From CAYVUI01 sp964454745 (GTDB lineage: Bacteria > Planctomycetota > Phycisphaerae > Sedimentisphaerales > Anaerohalosphaeraceae), in contig CAYVUI010000031.1 in the NCBI GenBank assembly GCA_964454745.1, positions 1 through 38,496 of the forward strand: DNA of 38,496 nt, written 5' to 3'. Both the position numbers and the translations under genes were made by a program. Positions 30,334 through 38,496 of the stretch are shown piece by piece (positions within the stretch are counted from its first letter, which is position 1; the number at the start of each line of letters is the position of its first letter). The notes beneath the pieces were generated by a model. It saw only the letters and a list, made by a program, of their open reading frames with translations. It searched no databases and was not told the origin of the DNA.

Positions 30334-31321
30334 AGAAGCGGCCCTCCTTTAATGTCGCAACAATTTTTTCCTGTGACAGCGGTAATGGGGTATCCGCCCT
30401 GCCGTTGGCGAGCCTTAACTGGTACTGATTCAGGAACAGGCCCATGAGCTTTTCACTGGCAAGCAGGTCGGAAATCTCGACATCCATCTCGGCTGTCAGG
30501 CGAACCAGTTCGAGGAACTGGCGGGTATCCATGCCGTTTCGGCGCGGGGAGACGGCTTGGATGCGTTCGCGGGCTTTTTGGGCATAATCTTCGCTCAGTT
30601 CGATTCCGCAGTAGCGGCGGCCGAGTTTTTTTGCCGTAACCGTTGTGGTGCCCGAACCGTTAAAGGGATCGAGTACCAAGTCGCCCTCTCGGGAACTGAC
30701 GGCAATGATGCGGGCGAGCAGTGTTTCGGGCATCTGGCACGGGTGCCACTGCTGGCGTTCCTTGAAAGTGCCGCAGACGCGGGAATACTCATTCCAGACG
30801 TCATCGGGCAGTTTGCCGGTTTTGTTGGCGCGTTTGTCGTTGTATCGAAGCTGTCGGTCGGAAGGGACGCGGACGGCCCAGTCGTTGAAAACGAAATTGT
30901 CGGGATCTTTGATAAAATAGAAGATGTGTGTATGGGCCCGGGCGAACTTGAGCTTGGTCTGCTGGCCGAAGGTATAATGCCAGATGATCCAGTTGCGAAG
31001 GGTCAGGCCAAGTTCCTGGCCAATCAGGCGGACCTGCGCGGCGTAGTCATCGCCGATGGCAATATAAAAGGAACCTGTGGGCGACAGCACGTGCAGGCAG
31101 GCGGCCATCCAGTCGCGGGTCCAGGAGAGGTATTTTTCGGATTTGAGGCGGTCGTGATACTTGTCGTACTGGTAGCCGATGTTAAACGGCGGGTCGGCGA
31201 AGACCAGGTCGGCCCAGCCGCCGGGTACGGTGTTTAATATCTCGATACAATCCCCGCAGATTATCTTGTTTTCAAGTCGATCCATCTGCAAGATGATACT
31301 CGCAGTGCGGGGAGATTGCAA
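30326..31321 (-). CDS. Solitary site-specific DNA methyltransferase (beta class, N4-C or N6-A)
   Basis: The protein has 331 aa. The order is catalytic motif IV (DPPFNIGY, about residues 43-50), then a target-recognition stretch, then AdoMet motif I (DPFNGSGTT, about 218-226). This is the beta arrangement seen in CcrM-like enzymes. DPPF instead of DPPY leaves the target base open. The C-terminal 70 residues are an extra helical segment. A TTG start at 31321 has AAAAGG 7 nt upstream; the ATG at 31285 (MDRLENKIICGDC) is an alternative closer to family starts but has no ribosome site. No restriction gene is nearby, so it appears to be an orphan methylase within a housekeeping operon. Confidence 0.9.
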   Translation of the reverse strand: MQSPRTASIILQMDRLENKIICGDCIEILNTVPGGWADLVFADPPFNIGYQYDKYHDRLKSEKYLSWTRDWMAACLHVLSPTGSFYIAIGDDYAAQVRLIGQELGLTLRNWIIWHYTFGQQTKLKFARAHTHIFYFIKDPDNFVFNDWAVRVPSDRQLRYNDKRANKTGKLPDDVWNEYSRVCGTFKERQQWHPCQMPETLLARIIAVSSREGDLVLDPFNGSGTTTVTAKKLGRRYCGIELSEDYAQKARERIQAVSPRRNGMDTRQFLELVRLTAEMDVEISDLLASEKLMGLFLNQYQLRLANGRADTPLPLSQEKIVATLKEGRFFE

Positions 31322-31324
31322 GTG

Positions 31325-32191
31325 TCAGCCTTTTGGGGTTTTGCCGGTGTTTTTGCACAGGCCGCCTAGGCCGCACTGGGGGCAGTAATCGTTCTCTTTT
31401 CCGGTGCATTGCTCAACAATGCCGATGCGGGAGAGGGCGAAGTCGTATTTAACCGGGTCTTCGGGGCAGATTTTCGCAAACTGTCGGGTCACTTCCACCG
31501 CGGTGCTTAGCGTAACCGTTTTTGCGTTATGCAGGCCTAAAAGCTGTGTCAGGCGGATCATGTGGGTATCAAGCGGGATGATAAGCCATTTCGGATCAAT
31601 ATGGTTCCAGAGGCCGGGATCGACGTCGTCATTTCGAACCATCCATCGCAGGAACAGCATGAGCCGCTTGCAGACGCTTTTTTTCAGGGGCGATGAGATG
31701 AGATAGCAAAATCCGCGGGCAGGGTTTGCATTAAAGATATGCCGGTACCTGTCGTAGAACCCTTCGGAAAACGCGGTCAGGGCTTGGATGGCGTTTGGGG
31801 CTTTGGGTTGACCCGAGAGAAAAAACGCTTCGAGATTTGGGTACTGCCGGTAGATTTCATCAAGTACGCAGAATAACTCGAATAGGTCACGGCCGGAGGT
31901 GAAACGGTGGCGAAACCGGAGAAGGCGAGGGTCTTTTTTGCGGGCTCGAACGTTGCGGATGTACTCATAGGGGCTTTGGCCCATGATTTCGAGGAGTTTG
32001 GTCAGGCTTGTGCCGATCTGGCGGACCCGGCCGTAGGCGAGTATCGCACTTAGAAGCCCGACGACTTCCCGATCTTGTGGGTCGTCATATCGGTAAACAA
32101 ACGCAAGCGGATCGTCGCCGATCAGGGAGAAGCGATTATACCGCTGGTAGAGCTTTTCGAGAGCGAAATGGAGCTTTTTTGTCTCAGGCAT
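31325..32191 (-). CDS. TIGR02757 (DUF2400) family protein
   Basis: The protein has 288 aa and matches the family I know as TIGR02757 by its pattern. This includes the N-terminal YNRFSLIGDDPLAFVYRYDDPQDREVVGLLSAILAYGRVRQI, the middle KRLMLFLRWMVRNDDVDPGLW and PLDTHMIRLTQLLGL. The C-terminal cysteine cluster C-P-Q-C-G-L-G-G-L-C could hold a metal. The helical core is reminiscent of helix-hairpin-helix DNA glycosylases, but the function is not established. The ATG overlaps the previous gene by 8 nt, and the DNA methyltransferase starts 3 nt after its stop. Confidence 0.9.
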   Translation of the reverse strand: MPETKKLHFALEKLYQRYNRFSLIGDDPLAFVYRYDDPQDREVVGLLSAILAYGRVRQIGTSLTKLLEIMGQSPYEYIRNVRARKKDPRLLRFRHRFTSGRDLFELFCVLDEIYRQYPNLEAFFLSGQPKAPNAIQALTAFSEGFYDRYRHIFNANPARGFCYLISSPLKKSVCKRLMLFLRWMVRNDDVDPGLWNHIDPKWLIIPLDTHMIRLTQLLGLHNAKTVTLSTAVEVTRQFAKICPEDPVKYDFALSRIGIVEQCTGKENDYCPQCGLGGLCKNTGKTPKG

Positions 32192-32843
32192 CGATCGCGG
32201 CGGTCAGGTCGGAAAGGCCCTTTTGCTCGACCAGGGAGCCGAGACGCTGGTGACTCTTGGCATGGGCCTTATAGTATTCGATGATCTTTTCGATCATTTC
32301 TTCGGCCTGGGGGGCGGTCAGTTCCTCGCGGACCATTTCGCCGAGCCTTGCGACGGCCCCGGTGCTGCCGCCGACGTAGAGGCGATAGCCCCGCATGGTG
32401 CCGATCAGGGCGATATCGCGGAGCTGGCCTTCGGCGCAGTCGTTGATGCAGCCGCAGACGGCGATTTCGAACTTGCCGGGCACTTCCATCCTGTGATACT
32501 TGTCATCGAGGCGGCGGGCCAGGTCGAGGGTGCCGACCATTGCTTCCTTGCAGAAACAGGTGCCCATGCATGCACGAATGGGACGGATGAAACAGCCTGT
32601 CTCTACCGCAGCGGGCAGGCCGACTTCCTGCCAGAAGGCATCGACGTTTTTCTCTTGAATCCCGAGGATGGCGATCTGCGCATCGGGGGTGAGGCGAATC
32701 GCCTCGGCCTCGAATTTGCGAGCCGTTTGCGCGATTCGTTCGAGCTGGTCCGCCGTGGTCATCCCGCAGACGATATGCACCGTCAGTGCATACGTATGAC
32801 GGTTACGGAGGATTACAACATCCTTTTCTCCATCCTGCAGCAT
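32184..32843 (-). CDS. Small siroheme-type nitrite/sulfite reductase domain protein
   Basis: The protein has 219 aa. It contains an N-terminal ferredoxin-like half-domain (about 10-75) and the siroheme/[4Fe-4S] module with C-X5-C (Cys92, Cys98) and C-X3-C (Cys132, Cys136) in CMGTCFC and CGCINDC. YRLYVGGSTGAVARLGEM follows. This is the compact monomeric type known in anaerobes as assimilatory-like sulfite reductase, less than half the length of CysI or NirA. Extra cysteines (84, 96, 130) flank the motifs. It could reduce sulfite or nitrite; the substrate is not decided by sequence. It follows a ferritin-like gene by 31 nt and overlaps the next gene. Confidence 0.85.
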   Translation of the reverse strand: MLQDGEKDVVILRNRHTYALTVHIVCGMTTADQLERIAQTARKFEAEAIRLTPDAQIAILGIQEKNVDAFWQEVGLPAAVETGCFIRPIRACMGTCFCKEAMVGTLDLARRLDDKYHRMEVPGKFEIAVCGCINDCAEGQLRDIALIGTMRGYRLYVGGSTGAVARLGEMVREELTAPQAEEMIEKIIEYYKAHAKSHQRLGSLVEQKGLSDLTAAIDA

Positions 32844-32874
32844 AGATTTGTCTTACTGTTTGAATGCGGCCGGG

Positions 32875-33360
32875 TCAGAAGCGGTCCATGTGGAAAAATT
32901 CCGCATCCTCGAGCCATGTATCCGGGTGGGAGAGCAACTCGCAGATGTTATCCATGAGTACGTAGTGTTTTTTTTCTTCTTCGGCGAGCTGGTTGAAGAC
33001 GTCCTTTTGCCAGTCGATGTCTACTTCTTTCGCCTTTTGGAGGTAGAAATCCATGGCGTTTTTCTCAATATTGCGAGCTTTTTCGTATAATTCTTTCTCG
33101 GAAACGTTGAGATTAAATTTTTCGGTGGCCTGCCGCATTTTGTCAAAGACGACCTTGGCATCCTTTAATACGGGTGAATCCGAGACTTCGTGCTTTTCAT
33201 TGGCTTGCATCTGCTTGATGGCCTCGGTGTGCTTTTGCTCTTCTTCGCTGAGCATTTCGAATATATGTTTCAGGCCCGGGCTTTGGGCTTTTTCCTTCAA
33301 TTCCAGGTAATAATCCTTCGCCAGACGCTCTTTTTCCAATGCAAACTCAAAGATATCCAT
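32875..33360 (-). CDS. Ferritin-like/rubrerythrin-type di-iron protein
   Basis: The protein has 161 aa, all helical. It has paired iron-ligand motifs: Glu11 with EExxH (Glu40-Glu41..His44) in the first half and Glu99 with EExxH (Glu128-Glu129..His132) in the second. This is the four-helix di-iron bundle of rubrerythrins. The C-terminal rubredoxin Cys4 domain is absent, so electrons would have to come from another protein. A role in peroxide reduction or iron handling in an anaerobe is likely from family knowledge. The ribosome site is AGGGGT before the ATG, and an extended -10 promoter lies about 50 nt upstream. Confidence 0.88.
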   Translation of the reverse strand: MDIFEFALEKERLAKDYYLELKEKAQSPGLKHIFEMLSEEEQKHTEAIKQMQANEKHEVSDSPVLKDAKVVFDKMRQATEKFNLNVSEKELYEKARNIEKNAMDFYLQKAKEVDIDWQKDVFNQLAEEEKKHYVLMDNICELLSHPDTWLEDAEFFHMDRF

Positions 33361-33404
33361 TGCTTTACCCCTATCCTGATAGTTATAAATTTTCGATTTG
33401 TCGT

Positions 33405-33413
33405 ATCATACCA
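33405..33413 (-). promoter_or_regulatory. Extended -10 promoter for the ferritin-like gene
   Basis: Minus strand TGG-TATGAT (33413-33405) is a TGN-extended -10 element in the short gap after zwf, about 45 nt before the gene. No good -35 is seen. Confidence 0.4.
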
Positions 33414-33435
33414 GATATTGAGAAGCTTTCCAGCT

Positions 33436-34980
33436 TTAAATTTCGGACAAACGCCGCCAGTTTCTTCCGTCCGATTCGATGAGTTCATCGCAGGCGGAGA
33501 AGGAATCGCTGCCGGCGGGGTATTCGTAGAGTGAGCCGCCGTCGGATTCCCAGGCGTCAAGGATCGGATTGATCAGTTTCCAGGAGACTTCGACGTCGTC
33601 CTGGCGGTTAAAAAGGGTCTGGTCGCCTACCATGCAGTCGAGCAGGAGCCTCTGGTAGGCCTCGGGCTGCTTTTGACCGAAAAGCTGTGCATAGCTAAAG
33701 CTCATGGTCAAAGTCGTAATGCAGGCCTTGGCTCCGGGGCTTTTGGCCTGGAAACTGAGGCTGATGCCCTCTTCGGGCTGGATTTTCATGACCAGGACGT
33801 TGGGGGGCAGGTCGCCGATGCCGTAGGGCTCGAACATGGAATGGGGGACATGGCGAAACTGGATGGCGATTTCGGTCACTTTTTTGGCCAGCCGCTTGCC
33901 GGTGCGGAGGTAAAAGGGGACTTTTCGCCATCGCCAGTTGTCGATGAAGAGCCGGGCGGCGACGAAGGTTTCGGTTGTGGAATCCTTTGCGACGTCTTCT
34001 TCCTGACGATAGCCGGGGACTTTTTTACCGTCCATTTCTCCTTCGATGTACTGGCCGCGGAGGATATCCGTGCTCCAGGGTTCGAGGTCGAAGGGGCGAA
34101 TTGCCCGCAGGAGTTTTACTTTTTCGTCGCGGATCGCGTCGGCTTCGAAAGCGGAAGGCGGTTCCATCGCCACGAGGGCTAGCATATTGAGCATGTGGTT
34201 CTGGAACATATCGCGGATCGCGCCGGATTTATCGTAGTAGCCGGCGCGGTGTTCGACGCCAAGGCTCTCGGCGATGGCAATCTGTACGTGATCGATGTAA
34301 TTGCGGTTCCAGATCGGCTCAAAGATGGCATTGGCGAAGCGGAACATGAGCAGGTTCTGGACGGTCTCTTTGCCGAGGTAATGGTCGATGCGGTAGACCT
34401 GGGATTCGTGGAACCAGGCGGCGATTTCGTCGTTGAGTTCACGTGCGGACTGCAGGTCACGGCCGAAGGGTTTTTCGATCAGGATACGCGGCGCGGTCTC
34501 GAAGCCTTCGGGGCCTTTGGACAGGCCGGCTTTGCCCAGGCCCTGAACGATGGGAACGTAGACCGTTGGCGGGACGGAGAGGTAATAGACCCAACTGTTG
34601 CGGATGCCGTGGCGCTGGTCGAGCTCGAGGGTTCGGGCCCGGATGGTTTCGTATAACTGTGTTTGGTCGTAGCCGCCGCTGGCAAAATAGCAATGATCGA
34701 GGAAGAGTTCGAGTTTTTTGCCGTCGGGGTTTTCGATAGACTGCTCGATCGATTCGCGGGCGATTTTGCGGAATTCACTGTCGGAAATCTGCGAGCGGCC
34801 GCAGCCGAGAATGTAAAATTGCTCGGTCATCAGCCCGTCGGCAAACAGATGAAAGAGACTGACGATCAGTTTTCGGCGGGTGAGGTCTCCTGAGGCACCA
34901 AAGACGACGATCCCGCATGGCGGGGCAACCACCTCGACGCATAAACGCTGCTGAACGGATAATTTGGGTTCGATTTTCAT
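33436..34980 (-). CDS. zwf: Glucose-6-phosphate 1-dehydrogenase
   Basis: Zwf oxidises glucose-6-phosphate to 6-phosphogluconolactone and yields NADPH, the entry to the oxidative pentose phosphate pathway. It has 514 aa from the ATG at 34980, preceded by AAGGGGGG. Motifs are the nucleotide-binding VVFGASGDLTRRKL near the N-terminus, EKPFGRDL, the substrate/active-site RIDHYLGKE, NHMLNMLALVAMEPP and FYLRTGKRLAKK. The start overlaps the stop of the upstream YyaL-like gene by four bases. No pgl or gnd is adjacent. Confidence 0.96.
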   Translation of the reverse strand: MKIEPKLSVQQRLCVEVVAPPCGIVVFGASGDLTRRKLIVSLFHLFADGLMTEQFYILGCGRSQISDSEFRKIARESIEQSIENPDGKKLELFLDHCYFASGGYDQTQLYETIRARTLELDQRHGIRNSWVYYLSVPPTVYVPIVQGLGKAGLSKGPEGFETAPRILIEKPFGRDLQSARELNDEIAAWFHESQVYRIDHYLGKETVQNLLMFRFANAIFEPIWNRNYIDHVQIAIAESLGVEHRAGYYDKSGAIRDMFQNHMLNMLALVAMEPPSAFEADAIRDEKVKLLRAIRPFDLEPWSTDILRGQYIEGEMDGKKVPGYRQEEDVAKDSTTETFVAARLFIDNWRWRKVPFYLRTGKRLAKKVTEIAIQFRHVPHSMFEPYGIGDLPPNVLVMKIQPEEGISLSFQAKSPGAKACITTLTMSFSYAQLFGQKQPEAYQRLLLDCMVGDQTLFNRQDDVEVSWKLINPILDAWESDGGSLYEYPAGSDSFSACDELIESDGRNWRRLSEI

Positions 34981-37070
34981 GAGCCCCCCTTCCATTTTGT
35001 GTGTCCCAGTTTATCAAGTTGATCGGCGAAAGCTTTTACGTCCGTAACGGGCTGCTGACAGGTAAACTCCCGGCAGACGTACCCGGTCGCTTCGCCGGTT
35101 GAAACTTTGTCCTGTAGAATTTTCTGCCATCGTTCCTGCATCTGTAAATCGGCACAGGCCAGCACGCCGGCGGGAATGAACCGTTGATAATACTCTGCCT
35201 GGAACTTCAGGAAACTGCTGTCTTTTGTCTCGCCTTTGCCGCGGGCAATGACGACCTGATTGCCGCCGTGCACTTCAAAATCCACGCTTTGCATGAGTAC
35301 GCTGTGGTTGAGCGGGGATTTGGACAGTTCTTCGGCCATGACACTGATCGCACGCTGGGCGGCGTGCAGATACGCCTCATTTCCCGTGAGCAGACCAAGC
35401 CGCCAGAGCATGAGACAGGCCGTAGAATAGCCGCTGGCCATGGCACCGTCGTAACTGCTGCGGGTGCGAACGACAAGGTCGGCGTCTTGATCGGAGTAGA
35501 AAAAGCCGTCGTTTTTATCTTCAAACCTTCGCAGCATTTCGTCGGTGATCTTGATTGCCGAGGTAATCCAATGGCCCTGCCCGGTCGCCTGGTAGAGCTC
35601 GATCAGGCCGGCGGCAAGAAAGGCGTAATCTTCGAGCACCCCTTTGCCGTAGGTCTTCCAGTCCACATAATAGCGAAATACTTTTGATCCGCGGCAGAGC
35701 TGTTTGACGAGGAACTCTCCGCATTGCTTTGCATGATCGAGGTAATCATCACGGCCGAGTACCGCGGCGGCGCGGGCGAGGGCAGCCAGGAACATCCCGT
35801 TCCAACCGGCAATGATCTTTTCGTCGCGGCCGGGGCGGTTTCGTTTGGCTCTCGCATCGAGCAGACGCAGGCGGAAGAGCGCAATGCTCCGGCTGACTTT
35901 TTCAGAATCTAACTTCAGCTTTTCAGCGACGGATTCCACATCCATGGCCTGGTACAATACATTGGCTCCATCCTCGAAATTGCCTTCCGGGGTAATCCCG
36001 AAACAGGCGCAAGCAACCTGCAGATTCTCTTCGCCGACAATCTCCTGGACCTGATCGTGCGTCCAGACGTAAAAGGTTCCTTCTTTGCCATCGCTGTCGG
36101 CGTCGAGGGCGGAGTAAAAGCCGCCGCGTCCGTTGCCAAGCTCACGGATGACAAAATCGAGCGTTTGGGTGATTGTATCCTGATAGCTCTGTTTGCCGGT
36201 TAGCTGAAAGCCGTCGAGATAGGCGTCGACAAGCTGGGCCTGGTCGTAGAGCATTTTTTCAAAATGGGGGATCCGCCACTGAGCATCCGTTGAATAGCGA
36301 TGAAAGCCGCCGCCAAGTTGATCACAAATTCCGCCGCGGGCCATCGCGTCAAGGGTTCTGGTGACCATTTCAACGGCTTTTTCCTGGCCGGTGCGGAAAT
36401 AATACAGGTTCAGGTACCGAAGATAACCGGTAGATGGAAACTTGGGGGCGGCCCCGAAGCCGGCATGGTTCCGGTCGAAGATGTACGAAACCTGGCTGTA
36501 ACACTTTTCGAGGACTCCGGCGTCGAGCTTGCCGGGCTGTTTTTGCTGTTCATTGCGGATAATACCTAACAGGTCTTCGGCGCTTTCGATCAGTTTTTGC
36601 CGTTCCTGTCGCCATGCGCGGCTTACGGAGACAAGAATCTGCTTGAAACCGGGCAGGCCGAACCGGGATTCCTTCGGGAAATAGGTCCCGCCGAAAAAGG
36701 GCTTGCCCTCGGGGGTAAGAAAAACGGACAGCGGCCAGCCGCCGCTTCCGGTCATCAGTACCACCGCTTCCATATAGATGGCGTCGACATCCGGGTTGGC
36801 CTCTCGGTCGACCTTGATCGAGATGAAATTGCGGTTCAATATGTCCGCTACGTCCTGATCCTGGAAGCTCTCCTTTGCCATTACGTGGCACCAGTGACAG
36901 GTGGAGTAGCCAATCGAGAGGAAGATCGGCAGATCCCGGGCTTTGGCCTTTTCAAAGGCTTCCTGGCCCCAGGGGTACCAGTTCACGGGGTTTGTCGCAT
37001 GCTGGACGAGATAGGGGCTGGATTCTCCGATCAGCCGGTTGCCTTTTCTGTTTGTCTTGTCATGGTCCAA
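34977..37070 (-). CDS. YyaL/DUF255 thioredoxin-domain protein
   Basis: The protein has 697 aa and belongs to the large family that includes Bacillus YyaL and animal SPATA20. The N-terminal thioredoxin-like domain begins NRLIGESSPYLVQHATNPVNWYPWG and carries STCHWCHVM with Cys58 and Cys61. The rest is an (alpha/alpha)6-barrel-like region similar to sugar epimerases (GGGFHRYSTDAQWRIPHFEKMLYDQAQL, HNDQ-like and WNGMFLAALARAA segments). The molecular function is not established. A TTG start at 37070 is supported by GGGAG 6-7 nt upstream. It is translationally coupled to zwf. Confidence 0.93.
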   Translation of the reverse strand: MDHDKTNRKGNRLIGESSPYLVQHATNPVNWYPWGQEAFEKAKARDLPIFLSIGYSTCHWCHVMAKESFQDQDVADILNRNFISIKVDREANPDVDAIYMEAVVLMTGSGGWPLSVFLTPEGKPFFGGTYFPKESRFGLPGFKQILVSVSRAWRQERQKLIESAEDLLGIIRNEQQKQPGKLDAGVLEKCYSQVSYIFDRNHAGFGAAPKFPSTGYLRYLNLYYFRTGQEKAVEMVTRTLDAMARGGICDQLGGGFHRYSTDAQWRIPHFEKMLYDQAQLVDAYLDGFQLTGKQSYQDTITQTLDFVIRELGNGRGGFYSALDADSDGKEGTFYVWTHDQVQEIVGEENLQVACACFGITPEGNFEDGANVLYQAMDVESVAEKLKLDSEKVSRSIALFRLRLLDARAKRNRPGRDEKIIAGWNGMFLAALARAAAVLGRDDYLDHAKQCGEFLVKQLCRGSKVFRYYVDWKTYGKGVLEDYAFLAAGLIELYQATGQGHWITSAIKITDEMLRRFEDKNDGFFYSDQDADLVVRTRSSYDGAMASGYSTACLMLWRLGLLTGNEAYLHAAQRAISVMAEELSKSPLNHSVLMQSVDFEVHGGNQVVIARGKGETKDSSFLKFQAEYYQRFIPAGVLACADLQMQERWQKILQDKVSTGEATGYVCREFTCQQPVTDVKAFADQLDKLGHTKWKGGS

Positions 37071-37177
37071 ATAATATCTCCCGGCAAAACATACTTATCA
37101 GGTTACTACAAACCGGCCTGGATGTCAAAAAAACTGTCCTCCCCGCCCTTCCTTTCTCCACTCGGCCCGCCTTGCGT

Positions 37178-37639
37178 TTAATCCTTTTCAAACAAGGCGC
37201 TTACCAGAACATCGGGTTCGAGGCGGTAGTGCGAGCCTTTTCCCTCGAAAAAGCCGTGCTGTCGGATGAGGTGGATGCCGAGATCGGACCAGTGCAGTTC
37301 CCGCCCGGTCTGCTGATCCTTATAAAAGGTAACCCTTTTGGGGAAACGGCCGGGTTCGGGCCACGGGCTGACCAGCATGCCCTTGGCCTCGTCCACTTTC
37401 GCGGTTTTGCCATGGCCGAGGTCCACCCAGTTGCCCAGGGCGGGGATCGCCTTTTCGGTGATCGCCCACATCGCATCGGCGAGTTCTCCTTTGGTATGGC
37501 CAAGCTGGGCCAGGCGCGAGGTGTCCGCATCGATGATATCCTCGACACGGCGGGGATCGTCGCCCATGAAGCCGCCCGAGACGATCTTCGAGCTGCGGAG
37601 AACCTCTTCAAGTTTGATTAGAAATGGACTGCGTTTCAT
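37178..37639 (-). CDS. Conserved-looking protein of unknown function downstream of nqrF
   Basis: The protein has 153 aa. It begins 5 nt after the nqrF stop, so it is probably translated from the same mRNA. It is predicted soluble, with no signal peptide and no cysteines. Visible features are KIVSGGFMGDDPRRVEDIIDAD, then HTKGELADAMWAITEKAIPALGNWVDLG and a C-terminal RLEPDVLVSALFEKD. I do not recognise the family. In Vibrio the gene after nqrF is apbE, and this is not an ApbE. Confidence 0.8.
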   Translation of the reverse strand: MKRSPFLIKLEEVLRSSKIVSGGFMGDDPRRVEDIIDADTSRLAQLGHTKGELADAMWAITEKAIPALGNWVDLGHGKTAKVDEAKGMLVSPWPEPGRFPKRVTFYKDQQTGRELHWSDLGIHLIRQHGFFEGKGSHYRLEPDVLVSALFEKD

Positions 37640-37644
37640 CTCGA

Positions 37645-38496
37645 TTATCCAAACTTGTCATAATAAATTTTCTCGTTATCCATACCGAGCTCTTCGGTGA
37701 GTACTTTGATCGAGGCGTCGATCATACCCGGCGAGCCGCACAGGTAGCCCTCACAGGTGGAGGCATCTTCTTCGTTGCGGCCCACGGACTCGGTGACCAG
37801 GCCTTTTTCGCCGTCCCACTGTTCGTCCTCGTCGGGTTTGAAAACCACGGGGGTGAACGTGAAATTCTCCAGTTCCTGCTCGAACTGCTTCATCTCATCG
37901 AGGTAGAACAGCTCGTGGACCTTGTTGGCACCGAAGTAGTAACTGGCCCGGCGGGTATTGCCGGTATTTCGCATATCATGGAGCATGCTGACGAACGGGG
38001 CCATGCCCGAACCGCCGGCGATAAAGATCATCTTTTCGTCTGTATCGGTCAGGCGGAAGTCGCCGTAGGGGCCGGTCATCTCGACCTTGTCGCCTTCTTT
38101 GAGGTACTCGAAGCACCAGGTGGTGCAGATGCCGCCGGGAACGAGGCGGATAATCAGGTCGATAATGTTTTTCTGGGCCGGGTCCGAGGCGATGGAATAG
38201 GCACGGGAGACTTCTTCTTTGTTCTTGCCGTATTTGGGCACGCGAAGCTGGACGTACTGACCGGGGGTGTACTTGATCTCGCCCGGCTCGATCAGCTCGA
38301 AACGGAACAGCTTGATGTCGTGGGTCAGGTCGCGGATCTCGCTGACGGTCGCGGTAAACTCCTTGATGTTAAAGAGCTCTTCGGGAATCTCGATTTTCAT
38401 GTCGTTTCGGACCTTGACCTGGCAGGCCAGGCGAACATCCGATTCGCGTTCGTCTTTTTCGAGGAAGGGTTCCTCGGTCGGCAGCAGCAGGCCGCC
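37645..38496 (-). CDS. nqrF: Na+-translocating NADH:quinone reductase subunit F, partial at window edge
   Basis: NqrF takes electrons from NADH through FAD and a [2Fe-2S] centre to the Na+-pumping NQR complex. The 284 codons in the window are the C-terminal part of the usual roughly 410 aa. An ATG at 38400 is internal. The frame is open to the last base, and the sequence before it ends RLACQVKVRNDMKIEIPEELF, the standard NqrF junction between the ferredoxin and FAD domains, with the last [2Fe-2S] Cys in LACQV. The FAD-binding RAYSIAS and GGICTTWCFEYL, and the NADH-binding IFIAGGSGMAPF and YLCGSPGMID are present. The N-terminal membrane helix and the other nqr genes should lie beyond the window. 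Confidence 0.93.
   Translation of the reverse strand, partial: GGLLLPTEEPFLEKDERESDVRLACQVKVRNDMKIEIPEELFNIKEFTATVSEIRDLTHDIKLFRFELIEPGEIKYTPGQYVQLRVPKYGKNKEEVSRAYSIASDPAQKNIIDLIIRLVPGGICTTWCFEYLKEGDKVEMTGPYGDFRLTDTDEKMIFIAGGSGMAPFVSMLHDMRNTGNTRRASYYFGANKVHELFYLDEMKQFEQELENFTFTPVVFKPDEDEQWDGEKGLVTESVGRNEEDASTCEGYLCGSPGMIDASIKVLTEELGMDNEKIYYDKFG

Noticed and set aside
27599..31237. Plus-strand ORFs over the HEAT lipoprotein, lnt and methyltransferase genes
   Set aside because: Antisense readings without motifs or ribosome sites. The minus-strand genes form one coupled operon.
38400..38400. nqrF start codon at 38400
   Set aside because: The frame is open through the window edge and the upstream residues match the NqrF ferredoxin-FAD junction, so this Met is internal.
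1..38496. tRNA or rRNA genes, insertion sequences, prophage
   Set aside because: No TPsiC-arm motif, rRNA sequence, transposase or phage structural gene was found on reading both strands.

Overview
The window looks like a chromosomal segment from a Planctomycetota bacterium, probably of the Phycisphaerae/Sedimentisphaerales type. This is inference from gene content and protein style, not from a database search. The supporting features are an RNase Y/YmdB pair, a reduced division cluster and a separate mre cluster, an NqrF subunit, several lipoproteins, a HEAT-repeat lipoprotein beside lnt, and frequent GTG/TTG starts. The core genes are fairly GC-rich. The WG-repeat gene at 4580-6466 is clearly AT-rich.

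Layout. 1-1637: a small HTH plus degenerate-receiver protein, then about 830 bp without a confident gene. 1638-4081: rny and ymdB. 4082-8287: an accessory region with an AT-rich membrane WG-repeat gene. It is bracketed by diverged direct repeats made of small perfect hairpins and is followed by an unknown membrane-anchored protein. 8459-11917: an orphan XRE regulator with its own promoter/operator, a GH28-like beta-helix protein, and a nitroreductase-like protein behind a probable structured leader RNA. 12464-14470: a short-form pheT. 14862-15908: a sigma-54 activator with no sensor domain. 16133-20732: a division operon (MraZ-box promoter, mraZ, 66-aa ORF, rsmH, LysM protein, FtsL-like, ftsI) that stops after ftsI. 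20783-21304: a fasciclin lipoprotein. 21529-27480: a minus-strand morphogenesis operon (coiled-coil membrane protein, 45-aa membrane protein, mreB, mreC, mreD, mrdA). 27575-33360: a tightly coupled minus-strand run (ferritin-like, small siroheme-reductase-like protein, TIGR02757 protein, DNA methyltransferase, lnt, HEAT lipoprotein). 33436-37070: thioredoxin-domain YyaL-like gene and zwf. 37178-38496: an unknown 153-aa protein and nqrF, cut by the window edge.

How the genes fit together. The division block (RsmH, FtsL-like, FtsI) and the elongation block (MreBCD, PBP2) are the septal and lateral halves of peptidoglycan synthesis. Each carries uncharacterised companions: a LysM protein and a 66-aa protein in one, a coiled-coil protein and a 45-aa membrane protein in the other. 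Lnt matures lipoproteins such as the adjacent HEAT protein and the fasciclin protein.

The observations most worth follow-up are: (a) the roughly 230-nt RNA with promoter and intrinsic terminator ahead of the nitroreductase-like gene; (b) the hairpin-chain repeats flanking the WG gene, whose stems change in a compensatory way between copies; (c) the two extra membrane proteins at the head of the mre operon.
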